From Apis mellifera (lineage: Eukaryota; Arthropoda; Insecta; Hymenoptera; Apidae), in contig NC_037643.1 in assembly GCF_003254395.2 (NCBI RefSeq), positions 8,700,963 through 8,764,962 of the forward strand: a stretch of DNA of 64,000 nucleotides. Reading direction: 5' to 3'. The translations under genes were made by a program, and so were the position numbers. Positions within the stretch are counted from its first letter, which is position 1. The number at the start of each line of letters is the position of its first letter. The notes beneath the pieces are model-generated. The model saw nothing but the letters and a program-made list of their open reading frames with translations, was not told the DNA's origin and did not search any database. Shown in pieces: positions 1-14,699 of this stretch.

Positions 1-3000
1 TAGAGGGGCTTTATTTACGACCGGATACCGGGGCCACAAATATGCGCGACGAGATCGGGCGACGCGTGTTTCGTTTTCGGCCGCGCTACGCGCTACGCTT
101 CGCACTTATGCGAGCGTTGCCTGCCCTGTTCGAAACGAATATTTCCCGCGCCACTTTTATATCCGCAATAATTTGCGTGGAAGGGCGCGTCATCCGCAAC
201 ACGGTGCTCACCGTGCCGTGGACCGTGCGAGTAATGATAATGAACTGATAGCTGATTTACGCAGCACCTGTGTGCCACCTGTGTCCCATCGTAATTTTTT
301 CTAATTCTATGTATTCACGATGTTTCTTTATTTTTTTTATGAATGGAAATGGAAAATGAATGGTTCAATTTTTAATTCGATATACGCGAACGCATCTCTC
401 GTTTTTCGATCGATCAGAGTTGAGAATATCTCTGTAAATTACAATCTTCCATAAAACTGTAATTTCGTTATGGAAATTTCCAATAAGTTAAAATCACTCG
501 ATATCTCCAGAATATCAAAAAAGATTCCACGTAATGTAAATTTCAATGCGATTAAAAGTACGATACAAGATTTCATGAAAATATATTATACGAAGAAGTT
601 ACTTTATCGTGTGCGCTACATCTCCGACTTCCATCCTTAGAATTTCATTTGCATCGGGATCCGAGAGGCCGTAGAGGTATCGACCGATGAAACCAAGATT
701 CCCGTGGATCGACGTAAGGAAAAGATAAATTGCGGTATTCTTGGGTACCACGGACGTAATATCGGTGTATATTTACGAGGTTGCGGGGTTGGGATGAGGG
801 ACACGATATCCTGGGGTAGCGAAGACAGGGGAGCGGGGAGGGGGTTAGAAGGCGGAGGTGGAGGTTTCTGGCGTTTCTTGCGAGACGGAGAGCCCCGGGT
901 TGCGCCGTTCAAAAAACATTCAAATTAATTCCAGCCGGCTTCCTCCAATGATGGCGGCCAATGTTGTGCAACATAAGATGAGACTCCTGTGTGCTCCTCC
1001 AGAAATACGCACGCACATACATTTCTCTTCTCAACTCAACTTGTAAATACGTACAGTTTGGAGCAAAAGTTTATTCGAATTATTCGAAACGGTAGATGAA
1101 ATTTGAAAAGGTAGACAATTAATTTTTGACGAGCAAAATTGGAGAAGGAAAGATATTTGACTGGTTGTACGATTAACTAAGGGATTCCAAGATTTTTTTA
1201 GAAATAAAAAATAGAAACGTTCATCGAAAAATCGAGTAAACGTTTTACAGTTTCTTTTTCCATCTAATACTTTATATATTTCTTCCAAATTTAAATCTCG
1301 AAAAGACTTACCAACGTGGAAACTCGTTACCTTATTCCTTTTAAGAATATCTCCGGCCCACATTTCACCTTCACGTTTTGAATCCTCCGATACAAACTCG
1401 AAGCGCACACTCGTCCATCCCTTTCTTCCTTTCTATACATATCCACGCTTGTTCATGTACCTGTCGGTGGCTACGTATCCTACGCGCCGAACACCACCCC
1501 CTAACCCCTTTTCACGGGGTTTGCATCGGCCTTTCTCCTCCCTTTTCTCTCTTTTTTTCCTTTTTCCTCCCTCTCTTTCCCCCGTCGAGCCATCCTCCCG
1601 CGGCGCAAGAAAACTCGAGCGTGTTGGTAACAACGGTCGGAAGGAGGAAAAGGGGCACGGAAAAAGGAACATTTCGCGGAACGTTCTGCCTTGATCTCCC
1701 TTCCAACTCCCCTCCACCCTTTCCCATCCTCGTGTAACGTCGTTCGAGCCCCCCTTCGAGGGCCCTTCTCGACGACCACGGCCAACCAACCACCCACCCT
1801 TTGCCCATTCCGCTTTGCATGTCTTTGCAGGGGGGTGGCGAGAAGGTAGAGAGAGCGTGGAGGAGGCGAGCTTTCTTACAGGATGTACACGAAGAAAGGG
1901 CTCGAAGGAGGGACGGAGTGTAAAGGGAGAGTGGCGAGAGGCGAGAGGGTGGGAGGCGGAGGAGGCGGAAAGAGAGAGAAATGATAATCCATTCGACGGT
2001 CATAACGCAGCGCGCCACCGTAAAGCTCACCAGACAAGAAATACGGCCAACCGACCACCCCTCGTTTCGTTCTCCTCTCTTGCATCGCCTCGCCTCGTCC
2101 CTCCATCCCTCCATCTTTCTCCTCAACCCTCCCCCTCCCCCTCGAAAACCTCGAAGCGGCCAACTTACCCCCGGTTATATGCAAACCACCACCGCCACCG
2201 TCCCCCCGGGCCAGTCATAAACTTACTGAATTATATTACGCGGACCCGCTTCTGTCCCTCTCTCGCCCACCCTTCCTCCTACAAATCTACTATATTCCCA
2301 CTTCCGTACAACCACCCTCCCCTCGTTCAACTAGCCGGCATTTTTGTTTCGCTGTTTTCGCTTCCATCGTCGAAACTCGTCCGAGCTTCTCCTTTTTTTC
2401 GAAATCGTGGAAAAGAGAAGATTTTATTATTTTATTATTCGAGGGTTTATTTTAAGGGAGCAGGCATCTTTTCGAATCGAGAAAAGAATTTTAAAAGGAT
2501 TAGATAAAAGATATCTATCGTGATTTTCGAGTAATTGAGGAAAAAATTAAATTTTCGAGTTTAATTCAATCCAAAGAAAACTATTATATTCGTAATCGAG
2601 GCAAATTTCTAAGAAAGGGATCCACCTCGTCGACGCGAATCTTGCTTCAAACCCAACTGTACACAATCGAGCCATCCCCTTCCTATTCGGGAATCGATCC
2701 CTCCTCGATTTTCAATATCATCGCGGCCAGTGACAGGCAATGTTCGGGTCATTACTAAATGCAAATCGTAGCGAGAGCTCGGGGATCGATGAGTTTGCAC
2801 ACGAGCGGACAAGCGAGCGCGTAACGCCGTTTAACCGTTTAGGGGAGGGGGGGTTAAAGGGGTGAGAATCGGGCTCGACACGCGCCCTCGTTGCCGTCGA
2901 TCGAGCCGTTTTTCCTTCTTTTTTCTTTTTTTCTCTCGTTCCTCTCCTTTTTCTTTTTTCCCTCCCTCCCCTTCCCTCTCCCTCTTCGTCGCGTTTTAAT

Positions 3001-3646
3001 ATAACGTTTGTCGTATGCTTCCCCTCAACGTGGGCGTTACCAGAGCTTATCAGCGTGAGTTACGCGTGAGAAAAAGTCACACGCTGATTTCTCTCTATTT
3101 CGTCGTGTGTATATATGTGTGTGTGAGTGCGTGATCCGGCGGTCGCTTGGTCGAGCGTGAGATGGGGATAATAATGGATACGTATTTCTCTCTCGTACGA
3201 AGAAGGGAGAAAAATGAGTTGTCACTCTGGTGAAATTGTTTGACGAGGTTTGTTCCCCGTTTGTCACGAGAAATTTCGTTAATTGTATCCGCTTTCTGAT
3301 ATTTCGTTCTCAACGTTATCGTTATTGAATTTGTGAAAAGATGTTGCTGTTTAATCCACTCTTTTTTTCAACAAAGTAATCCAATTCTCTAATCTAATCT
3401 TTTCTTTCTACAAGTTTTATAACATATTGTTCATTTGTTGTTCGATAATTTCAGGAGATATTCGCGGAATTGTTTTTTAAAATAATGAGAAATTCTATCT
3501 TCAGAAGAAATGAATTATCTTCCGATTGATATCATCATTTTTTTCAATACTCGAATCTTAAAAAAAGATTAAGACCTCTATCCAATGAGATAAAAGAACT
3601 GATACTTTTAATAAAAATATCCTCCTCCCGAACGAGAAAAGATCGA
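1..3646. other. Intergenic or intronic DNA, CpG-rich with polypyrimidine tracts
   Basis: Complex sequence at 1-300, 600-1000 and 2600-2830 alternates with C/T-rich tracts (1490-1610, 2060-2330, 2905-2990). ORFs up to 230 codons here are overlapping low-complexity frames on both strands with no domain. Confidence 0.6.
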
Positions 3647-3671
3647 TCGAATCGAATCGAATCGAATCGAA
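3647..3671. repeat. (TCGAA)5 pentanucleotide repeat
   Basis: Five perfect TCGAA units following a GATCGATCGA stretch. Confidence 0.95.
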
Positions 3672-5532
3672 AAGAAAAGAAAAAAAGAGAAGAAAGCAGG
3701 GCGAAAATCTGAGCGAATTGAGCCGTCAACGCGTATCAAATCGCGCATTATAATTGGAAGGTTGACGCGTACGCGCGTCGAGCACGTGCCGCAACTGTAA
3801 GACCTGCTCGTATATTATTCCTACGGAATCATAACTCTAATTCCCGATATCGAATCGAATTACACGGCGATTGTTATGGGAGACGTTCGATGAACGAGCG
3901 CATGATACGGAAGGGTGGCTCGCCACCCGTGCCAAGGATACCCGTTATTAGAGCGTGCGTCCAGGATATGCTCCGTGTCCGACTTTTGTTCCCTCTGCGA
4001 CAATATTTTGAATGGGAAGAGTACAATGATCCAACGACGGGATAGAATCTCGATTGTCCTCTCGAGCCGATTTTTGGATAAAGGAATTAACGAAAGAGGG
4101 GGAGGAGGAGAGTTAATTCATCTTCAAGCGCGACTCGAATAAATATAATTGATAAATGTATTAACAGGAAATTTTTTCATCGTAGATTTCAAGTTACATT
4201 CCTCTTTTCTTCGTTCAATTCGTGGCTTCGATTATTTAGAGGGATTTCTATTTATAATTATTTCAAAAAATTGATCTTGCATCGTTTCTTTTTGTGTGTG
4301 TGTGCGTGTGTGAAACGTATTACGCTACATTACGCGAATCACTGCTCATTTGATATATATAAAGATTCTTTTGTCTTTGATTCGTCGCGTAACTTGTTGC
4401 TCGTGGCAAAGAAGTACGTGGAAAGGATAAAAGTGCGGTATCAGATAGCATAAACAATATAACTATAACCGGCAGAGACTACTTCAAAGCTTCCATCTCT
4501 CCGTGAACACACGCTCAACCCCCCTTCGGTACACAACTTAAATAAACAACTCCAAGGTCCGTGGAAAAGGGACTTTAAAATCATATTCACCCCTCTGCTC
4601 GCGACTGAATCTATTAGCTTCGAGCATGTACCATCCACGTTTATAGCTCGATGAAGTGTTTGACGTACAAATTCGGCGGGAATCGAGCCTCGACAAAAAT
4701 ACTTGCTACCCTATTTTTATCCTCGTTTCAACAATTACCGATGAAACTTTCCTATTTTAAATTTTTCGAATGAAAAAAAAAAAAAAGAGAAAAGAAATTC
4801 GAATCTCTCTTCTACATCTCTTCATATATCAATCATACTATCTTTATCTACTTTTTATTTTCCACCAAAAAAAAAAAAAAAGAAAGAAACAATTTCTCTC
4901 ATCATCTGATCTTCCATCCTATCTTTTATCTTTTACGAAAAAATTATAGATAGAATCTTCGAACAAACTACTGAAAAACAATTTTCCACGAAAACGGAAA
5001 CCTAAAATACAAAATTCCCAAGGCTCCAATATCACGGCCACATTTATTAATCGTATCTCGATTCCCCTAAGGCTCGAACACGTTGCAACCTCGACAACTA
5101 TATCGTAATCGCGCTCAGTCAGCCAGCCCAGGCTGCAAAACTGCTCCTTACACCCTTCTTTCACACGTACGCAACACGCGCCCCTCTCCCCCCTTCTCCC
5201 CAAGGGCTCGAGGCCGAGTACCTTCGATCATAATACACGCGGACAGCGCAATCAGAATTTACACTCGTCCAAATCGCGTATCAATCACCCTCTGCCCACC
5301 CTCGTGCGCCCAAAGGGATGTGCACGCGGCCTGCACAGAGCCGGCCATGATAATGCGTTTCGCGCCGTGCCCATCGACACGGCAACACGTCGTCCTTCCA
5401 CGTGTATATATATCTATATATATATATATATCCTTTTTGCCCTCCCGCAGCGGCGGCACGAGCAGTCACGTGCCCGAGGCGCCCACCCTCCCTCAACCCG
5501 CCCCTGTGTCCCCAAGCCACCCACTTTAGACG

Positions 5533-5556
5533 GAGAGAGAGAGAGAGAGAGAGAGG
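5533..5556. repeat. (GA)n microsatellite
   Basis: Near-perfect GA run of about 24 bp in a C/T-rich neighbourhood. Confidence 0.9.
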
Positions 5557-5689
5557 AGAATACGGCGTCCTCGTCACCTTTTTCATTTTCTTCTCTGGAT
5601 TTCTCTCGCTCGCTCTCTCGCCACTTTTCATCCCTCGCGCGCACCACTCGCCGCTTTAATAAAAAGCTACTTACTTTTTGGACGCCGAC

Positions 5690-5723
5690 GAGGAGGAGGA
5701 GGAGGAGGACGACGACGACGACG
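5690..5723. repeat. (GAG)n-(GAC)n compound trinucleotide
   Basis: A GAG/AGG run switches directly to five GAC/ACG units. The Glu-Asp frame it creates (from 5678) has no other sign of being coding. Confidence 0.9.
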
Positions 5724-8700
5724 CCTCTCGTGGCGAATTATTGCCGGTTGATAAGGGGCGATTAACGCTGCCCTCCTCGAAACGGGGAACGCGAGAAACG
5801 ATTGGAAGAATATTGGCCATTAATCCCTTGAAAATTGTATATTGTTATTATTATGTTTTGAATTATCCAAGTGACTTTATGACTGTTAATTTTGTACATC
5901 ATTGGAAGCGCTGGAGAGATAGGATTCTTTCGAAGATTAAAATATCTGGATACGCTTGAACGATTGTTTAATCCTTTGTTATTAAGTGATAAAAACGAGA
6001 AATCAATTTAGTCCCAAATCATAATAAATCTTCTTCTTCTTCTTCCTCCACGACGAAATTCAAATAGTTGAAGTAAAATTGCTTCGTCATTCAAAACAAT
6101 GATAATAATCGCAACACCAAACTTACTCGAAAAGCCACAATACCTAACAAATATTCAAACGATTTTAATAATCAATTACTCAACTTTAAACTTCAACTTT
6201 TCTCACAACGCCTCGCCACAAAATTCTCATATTCATCAACGTACATGCCCGCTCACCCAAATTCGTCGAAAAATCAATCTCGAAAAAAATCACTCTCCAT
6301 CTCCACCTTCCATACATCTCCAAAGAAGAACGTTCCTTTTATTCATCGCCATAATTTCATAATTCCGAACGGAACGAGCAACGGAACGGGTTGCAACGGT
6401 GAGGATCGGTGTCGCGGAGGGGGAGGGGTAAAAAACAGTATGGCCAACGAAATGACACGGTACGAATACGTGTGCGCGTGCCTATGTATTCGTGTACACG
6501 CGAAAATACGCGAGGGGACGCGTAGAGCGGCGTTGAACTTTAATATTACAAAAAGCTGTAATCCGTCGGGCGGGACAGCTGGAGCGTTAACCCTGGCCAC
6601 CCAATTTATAAAAATAACGATGAAATTACTGTTGCGTGAAGTGTAGCGTCACGCAGGACACCGATGCAACGCTGCACCCTGCGAAAGGACGGCGTCCAGC
6701 GGGGGAGGGGGAGGAGGAGGGGGAGGGTGGATATCCAGTCGCACATGGACACACGTCGGAGCGGAGAAAGAGGAGGTGGAGAAAAACAGGGAAAAACGGA
6801 GGACGAGGAGGAGAGAGAGAGAGAGAGAGAGGGGGGGGTGGAGGGAGGGTGATACACGTTTTGTCCGTCATCAGCTAGCGGACCGTTAGCCGGGGCGTTG
6901 ATGTTTTAGTCTCTACTCGCGTTTTACGTTCGAAAAAATATGCGCATTGGTACGTGAGCTAATCGGTGGTAATAACGAAATCTCGGATCCGATTAATTAA
7001 AACGGTGAACGCGCCCGGCGCTCGTCGAGAAAACAACCTCTTTCCCGGTCCTTTCGAATGCGCGCGTCGAAATTCCGCGCCGTCTCGCGATTCGATGCCT
7101 AAGCTCCTTCTCTCTCTCTCTTATTACACGACTCTCCTTTCCTTTCCTTTCCTTCCTTCCTTCCTTTTCCGCTTCGTTATCGCGAGACACTTTTTTCCTT
7201 CGATTCTTCTTCTCTTCGAATAGGATCGAAAATAGATGGAATTTGTGCGTTTGAACGATGATCGGATTACTCGATGCCGATTTCGAGTGGTGGAAATGGA
7301 TGAAGGAAGTTCCATATTGGGCGAAGAATTAAGAATTAGATTCTATATATTCGAATTTTTCAAAACGAAAGAAGCAAAATTAAATATTAAATTCGTCTTT
7401 CCATGCATGCTTGGAATATTTCCACTATTTCTTTTTTTTTTTCCTTTGCGTATCTCAAATTCTATGGGCCACGGTTTGACGAAAGATAAATTGGCAAAAA
7501 GTATTATAAGGTTCCCTCGAGCCCGTACGAGACGAGCAAATTCGTTTCCCTCGCCATTATTAAATCACGCTGAATCACCAGAAGCACGTGATTCCTCGAG
7601 AAAGATCAGAGAAGGGACTCTCGTACACCTCTGTGTGTATCTCTCTCTCTCTCTCTCTCTCCGTCACCCAACTCCCGGCCAACCGAATCCTCATTGGGCC
7701 GATGCTAACAATGTTTGTAGATATATTGTATCTCACGCATCACTTGGCCCGCAAATTGTTTTATAAACAGATTATAGCGACAGCGGGGTCGCTACCAGCG
7801 TAACGCTGGTAATATACTTCGACCAAACCAACCGCCTCGCGACCCACCACCTCCCTCCCCTCGCGCGTACAAGAACTATTCCATTCCACGCGATGGATCC
7901 TCCAATCTTCGATGACGTCGCGTAAAGTGTTGATGAGAAATACTCTCCGATTTCAAATAAAATCGTTGAATTTCGTCTCGTTCATGGATGGAATCGAGAG
8001 AGAAGGATTTCATATTTGAGAGGAGGATGTCGAAAATGTTTGTTTATTTGTTTAAACTTTTATCGAATTGAACGATGATAAGAAAGAGAATTATCAAAAT
8101 GTGAAATATAAAGATTTTTGTATCGTTGTATCCATTTATTCATTTTACAATTAACACCGATTAATTCGATTAATTTCAACCAAGCGAGCGCCTCTTCGAT
8201 TTTAATTCGAAAACAGATCTAATAAATCTCGCGAAACAATTTTTCCTTCCTAAATTATATACTCGAAAATCGTTAGGGAAAAATAACCTAAAAACTGGCC
8301 AATTTCGTTTAAATCTAATTTATTCATAGATCCGTCCACCGTACTCCGCGAATAGAAGAGAGAGAGAGAGGAGAAATCGAATACATCCGCACAAATATTC
8401 AATTTTCCTGCACGAATCTTACAGATTTTCGCCATCAATTATCGAACGATGAACCCACGATGAAATAGATCCAGAAGCAAAAAAAGAAATAAAAAAGAAG
8501 CGCATCTCGAATTTCTGGATCCGGGGAACGGGGAAAAATCCGGTGAATCAGTGGCCGTGGCTCATTGGTTCGATAATAGCGGTAACCCACCAGTACGGAA
8601 TAGCGTGCTTATTGTGGTAAACCTGGGACTTAATGGGCTGTGACCCGAGCACCGTGCAACCGATATCGACGGTCCGCTTGTTTCACCAGGGCCGAGGAGG

Positions 8701-9508
8701 AGAACTTGGTTATTCCTGGGAAGGGCGGAAGAGAGGCAACGTTCGTCCTAGGGTTGCTTCGACCAGCCTGCTGCCCATCTCCGGTCGCGTGCCTTTACGA
8801 CTCCGTATAATATCCCTGTTTTAAATTTGAAATGGCCTCCGCTCTTTTCCGATTGCCACCATTTCTCATATCGTTCGCGTTCGTGATTTGAATGTGTATT
8901 TTGAATGTAACTATTTTATTATAAGTAAGTTTCGATTGTTTCGTAATTATTTTTCGCGTATTGATTTAGGGATTTAGATATATTTGAATGTAATTATTTC
9001 ATTTACTTTGATAGGAGAAATATTGTATTAATTTAAGTAAGTTTTGTTGTTATAAAAAGATATATTAAGTGGCTTCGATTCTTTTTGGAAAATTTTTCAT
9101 ATTGTTCTGCAATTATTAAGCATTTGATATTTAAATATTTGGATACAATTATTAAGTTCCTTATATTTGAAATAGCCTCGATTCTTTCTTATTACTATGA
9201 AATTATTTTCGTAGAGCGATTGATTTAGGGATTTAAATAATTGTGTATTAATTCTATTACAAGTTTTGCTTCATTGCTCTCTTTTATATCCTCTCGTTCA
9301 TCGTTATATTTTCCAAAAGAATGATATAATTCGAATAATTACATCCTGCTTCAAAAATAAAAATTTCAAGTCCAATATCGATACAAGATACGTTTCCCTA
9401 ATTATCAAAATGACGCTCGATAATTTAATATTAACTCGAACTCGCCTTTCTCTCTCTCCTCCAAATTATCGTTCGTCTCTCCCCTCTCCCAAACCGTTTC
9501 AACCCCTT

Positions 9509-9537
9509 CCCTCCTCCTCCTCCTCCTCCTCCTCCTC
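9509..9537. repeat. (TCC)n trinucleotide repeat
   Basis: About nine TCC units in pyrimidine-rich DNA. Confidence 0.9.
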
Positions 9538-10370
9538 GCGACAAAGCGGCGGCAGTTTCCTTTATTTACTTCAAAGTCATTTAAAAGTGGGTACTCGCCG
9601 GGGATGAGGCGTAATCGAGGCGTGAAAAAGCGTGGCGAAAAGTTGCGCCGCGTGATCACCGGCGTGATCACCTTCGTCGAAGGGGTTAAATCGGTCGCAT
9701 CGGTTGATGGGGTCGAGCGTCGACGGAGGGCCTTGCGCCCGGATGTCTTGCCGGGATATTTTTGCGAGGCCTGCCTCGCTTCCAATCGTCACTCGCGCGA
9801 TTTATTTATTATCGCGAACCCTCTTCGATACACCGAGAAAGAGAGAGAGAGATTAATCTTCACCGGTAAATCGCCTTGACGAGTTATTTCTGTAACGTTC
9901 CCCGCAACAAGGGGGGTGAAACTGGCGTAAGAGATGAGTCGCGTAAGAGGAGGAAGGGTGTGTACAAAAAAAGAGAGAGAGGCGGGTTGCAAGTGTGCGA
10001 GACGCTACCTCGCACGATTACCTACCCAATCTCGAATATAATTTTCTTGTTAGCTGTGAAATCCAATCAACGTTGACGTTGCCCGCCAAGCCGCCTCTCG
10101 GGTCGACCAACCCCGGCCAAGCTCTCTCCGTTTTCTTTCTCACCCCTCCTCCTCCTCCTCGACGACAACGCGAACGGGAAACACGCCAATCTGCATCCCT
10201 TCCAATATACATCGATGCTCGCAAATAGCGCAACTATCGTGCAATATTCACTCTCATCACGATACACGAATGTGTTGAATCAAAATTTATCTTATTGGCG
10301 CAACAATGTTTGCAAAGATATTAGAAATTTAACCAGAGTCGAACGAATCGTGAAACGATTCATGTACAGC

Positions 10371-10612
10371 ATGTAATTTTATAGATACAGATTCCAGGAT
10401 CCTTTGATGTAAATACATACCTGTTTAACTAATATTATTATTCCGTGGAATTAAAGGTATTTATTTAGAAAATCCTCATCGAACTTGTGTGTATTTATTA
10501 CGAAAGTAATTTTATAGATACAGATTCCAGGATCCTTTGATGTAAACATACCTGTTTAACTAATATTTATTTAGAAAATCCTCATCGAACTTGTATATAT
10601 TTATTACGAGAA
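10371..10612. repeat. Tandem duplication, 133-bp period
   Basis: ATAGATACAGATTCCAGGAT recurs at 10381 and 10514, followed by matching ACCTGTTTAACTAATATT and AAATCCTCATCGAACTTG segments. The second copy lacks about 26 bp between them. Confidence 0.9.
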
Positions 10613-13600
10613 GTCGAAATTTTATTAGAATTAACTGAATCATTGGAGAGTAAGAATTATATCCTCGCAACAATCACGTTATATCACGATTCGAGCGTGT
10701 GTGGACGCTGCATAAAAGCGAGGAATCGAGTTACAACACGAGGAGTCGTGTTTCCGGTGTTGCTCGTTCCGCGGGCTAATACGATTCTCCTCGACCGTTT
10801 CTAACGTCGTTCCGCGGCCACGCCATCGCGGTAACCCCTGGCTTTCCCAGGAGAAGGGTAGGCTAGGAGGGCGAGCTGGCCTGCCCTTTGTTTTCCGCGC
10901 GGCCCTTTCAATTATTTGCAAATAAAAGAGCGAGGGGTTCGACCCTTCTTCTTCTTCTTCTTCTTCTTCTTCTTTCCTCCTCTCTCCATCCGAGATTAGA
11001 ACCACGTGTTTTCTCGGAGAGGGGCGGGGCTTGGAATCGGTTGGAATTTTATATATTTCGTATCCTTGCTTCGTATTCGTTTTCGATATATTCTTCTCGC
11101 GAGAGAACGAAACTGGATGTATCTTCGATCGATTAAAAATAATTACTCGTCATTAAAAATAATTACCCGTTGTATTATTGTTCCCTCGCGACGAACGAGA
11201 GGGAACGATGACAATCGGTCGGACAACAGATTCCTTTTTCTTCCGTTGCCAATTATTATTATATTTCCATCGTCGATTCCACGTCTTCTCCGACTTATCG
11301 GCCTACCACCACGGGACGGAATAATAGGCGCATCCTGGTGCAGGAGATTGAAAGGAAAGGGAGGAGGAGGAGGAGTGGCTTCGGGACGGTGAGTGCCCTC
11401 TTCTTCTACGCGCCTCGCTGGCCACAGACCACGGAGTTGAATCAATTAAAGTTTAATCCGGAACCAGGAGGATCGAGGAGAAGCCCCTTCGGCCACCTTT
11501 CCTCCCTTTTCACCTTCCCCTCCATTTTTTTTTTCTTCCTTCCTCCTCCTATCTCGTCTCTCCCTTTGTTTCACCCTTTTTCCGCTCTCCTTCGTCCCTT
11601 CTATTTCTTCCAACATATTTTCTATATTTTCTATATATATATATATTCATTTTATTATATTCGAAAATAATATTTTCAAACCTTCTTCCTCCTCCATCCC
11701 TTTCTCTCTCGTATATGTTTTCGAGAATTAATTAATCAATCGAATTAATTCTTCCATCCGAACATCAACGGTGATATTTAAATATCTCGAGCGAAACTGA
11801 AGATTCGTTTCAAAAAATATTTCTTTTATATATCTCTTTCGATCATCCATCCCTTCAAAAAAAAAAAAACGAGGCACAATGCTCGAAGGCATCCAGGTGA
11901 AACGAGGGCAACGAGGATGGAATCGAGGAAACAAGAGGAGGAAGACGGGGTGGGTTGGAGAACTAGGGGGGGGAGAGAAATTGGGGATCCCCAAAGTGTA
12001 TCGCTTACGCGAGGGTCTCCGCTGACAATGGGGGCTCGCAACGAGCGGAAAGAATAGTTATCCGTAATATGGGGTGACGCGTGCTGATGAGTCTGGGGGC
12101 CGGAAGTTTCGATCACCTCCCCGCCTTCCTTGTAAAACGAACTTTAAAAACGAATTCTTCTTCTTCTTCTTCTTTTCGAAACAACGAGATATTTCTAACG
12201 AGGGGATAATTTTTTAACTACGTTCCAAAACGTGCTGAAAATTTGACAGTTTAATAATACTACTACTACTAAATATCTACGTATATTTAAATCAATTAAC
12301 AATAAATTATAATTTATTGTCATTCAATAAGGGAGAGATTAGTTTTATACTGTGACGTGTAAATTCATTTTACGTAACAGAGATATGATTCGTGATAGAT
12401 TTTAAGAAAATCTAAGAGGATGATTGAATGTTTCTGACATTCGAAGCGAATGTAATGCTTGTTTAACTTTAGAGATCTTTCGGCATGAAAATTTTCACAA
12501 TTAGGATAAAATGATCTCGATCTCGTTATAAATTAGATTATTCTAGAAATATTCTTGGAATATTCTTGTTGGACGAGGAGGAATTGTAATCAACTCTCGG
12601 CCATCGGATCTCGGTTGGAGGAGATGCTCTCCATTTTCCCCGTATATAATACGCGACATGTTCAATCGCAGCAGTCTGGAAAATGGCCAACTCGAGAGGA
12701 TCCGAGTCGTCGCCGTTATCGAGACGTCAAAGACTTAGGCTGGCAAAAAGACCGACATCGCACACGTGTCATCGAGGATTCTTTATCCCTCCCACGTGAT
12801 TTCGCGCTCGGCGTGCTCCAACAGCTTTCAGCCGTGTATCAACCTCGGCGTGGCCTAGTAATTATTCAACGAGGATATCGGTTTTTTTTTTTAATCGAAA
12901 TGGAATGGAAACGAAATTTTTGCTCTTCCTTTGAAATCGAGGCATCTCTTTCGATATATTGTTTTTAAGCTCGTTTTCTCGATGTCGAGAGATCATCGTT
13001 TATGTTTTCTTTCTCAAATTGTTGAAATGCTAAAATAATTAATTTTCGAGGCTAGTATTATTCTTAAGATTACTCGTATTTCGATCCCTTTTGCTATTGT
13101 TATCGCATCTGACTTAATAATTTATTATTAATTAATTTAAATATATGTAGATAGTATTTAATAGTATTGTTTATTAAATTGTCAAATTTTCAGCACGTTT
13201 TGGAGGGTGATAAATATGTATATATGAAGGGAAGTATAAGAGATTTCTCAAGAAAATTAAAACGCAGAACAAAAATATATCGTTCTTTTGTTTTATTTAT
13301 CCTCGTTGAGTAACATTCCTGCTAATATCTTGATATTAACGATATTAACGTCGATAAGGAGATAGAAAAATAATCTAATTCATTTCCATTTAAATTATCC
13401 TATTAATATGAAAATATCCTTTTACTTTTAATTACATTTTAACGTAAATAATACTAATAATTTTGTATCTCTTTGGAATATCTCTATTGAAAAGATAAAA
13501 TATTTTATAAAAAAGAAACTGATAAATAATACCTGCAACAAAAATTAAATTTTCCAAAAAGAACTTCCAAATTAAAATCTCGCCTTACTGAATTTATTTT

Positions 13601-14699
13601 GCTTAAAACTTTCTCTCCATCTCTCATCAAAGTTGCACTTAAAAAAAAGAAGACAAACATGCTGAAACTATTCTTGATCTTCAAAGTTTATAAAAAAAGA
13701 AAATTAAATCCTCTCCTTTCTTCACTCCTTCTTTCGCTACTCGTACGATCGAGACGAGCCGTTAAACGACACCGAAGATCGAAGAATCTCTCTTCTCTCT
13801 CTCTGTCTCTATCTCTCTCCTTGCCAGGAGCGAAACAATGGCGGGCAGAGGATGCGTCGACGGGCCGTTTACCTGGAAATACGGCGCTCAGGAATCCGGT
13901 GACCCGCGCGTGGCAATCTCTCATTTTTCCCCGGGGGACAAAAGAGCGCTAAATCTTATTGTTCTTATGCCGGTAATTAAGGTGGTTGAATTAGTTGGCG
14001 ATTGTTCCTTTCTGCCGTTCCTCGGCCGTCCTCCCCCCTCCTCTCCTCCCGCGGGGGATAATAAATAAGATTCTTGAGAAATTTCTGACCGTGTTATTCC
14101 GCAATCCTGTTTACGGCAACGGCAACCCGGGGGAATGGATTAAGAGGAGAAGAAAAAAAGAGAGGGGAAGGAAGGGAGAGAAAGAGGAGATGCAGGCGTT
14201 AATTACAACTGTAACGAACGTTGTTCCTTCTTGTTCGTTCTTGATTGTAGATTTATTTTGCGCCAAGTTGGAAAGATTGTAATTGCGAATTTGTATTTTC
14301 CGTGAATGTAATTCGAAGTAAATACGAGGAAAGAAGAAGCGTTCCTTCATTCCTTTCTTCGTTCTCCAAGCTTCGTGTTTATTTTTCTTATGTGGAGAGA
14401 TTGGGAATATTTATTTATAATATTTTTTCCCTCGCATTCGAACGAGCGTGAATGTGATAATATTTTGCTTCTATTGATTGTATTTCATACGCGTTGGATC
14501 AACTTCAAACAATCAAAACTTTCCAGTCGAATTTAGAATTGAAATTAGCACGGATCAAGAGTAATTAATATAATCGATATTAATTCAAAAGTGCTTGCAC
14601 GAGTAATAATTTGTCTCGATTTCAAATCAAAAGAAAAGTTTGAATCACGTGAATCAAGAATAAATAATACAATTAATATTTCGTCAAAAATATACAAAT
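10613..14699. other. Intergenic or intronic DNA with one orphan open frame
   Basis: Contains the TTC repeat at 10945, a C/T-rich block at 11490-11610, AT-rich stretches at 12180-12550 and 12970-13600, and a complex block at 12580-12880. In that block is an open frame, ATG 12624 to stop 12968 (+), of ordinary composition and unknown meaning. Confidence 0.55.
10945..10974. repeat. (TTC)n trinucleotide repeat
   Basis: Ten TTC/CTT units. Frames across it give poly-Leu or poly-Glu and are artefacts. Confidence 0.92.

Larger units (their letters stand above)
3672..10370. other. Intergenic or intronic DNA, mixed complex islands and GA/CT tracts
   Basis: Complex CpG-bearing islands are visible near 3720-4130, 4440-4690, 5040-5400, 6540-6700, 8520-8820 and 9600-9800. 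Between them are poly-A and GA/CT tracts. Overlapping hairpins occur at 7775-7794 and 7793-7811 (TACCAGCG/CGCTGGTA). No gene found. Confidence 0.6.

Noticed and set aside
1512..2507. Frames of 204 (minus) and 230 (plus) codons
   Set aside because: They overlap each other in C/T-rich low-complexity DNA and carry no domain or coherent start context.
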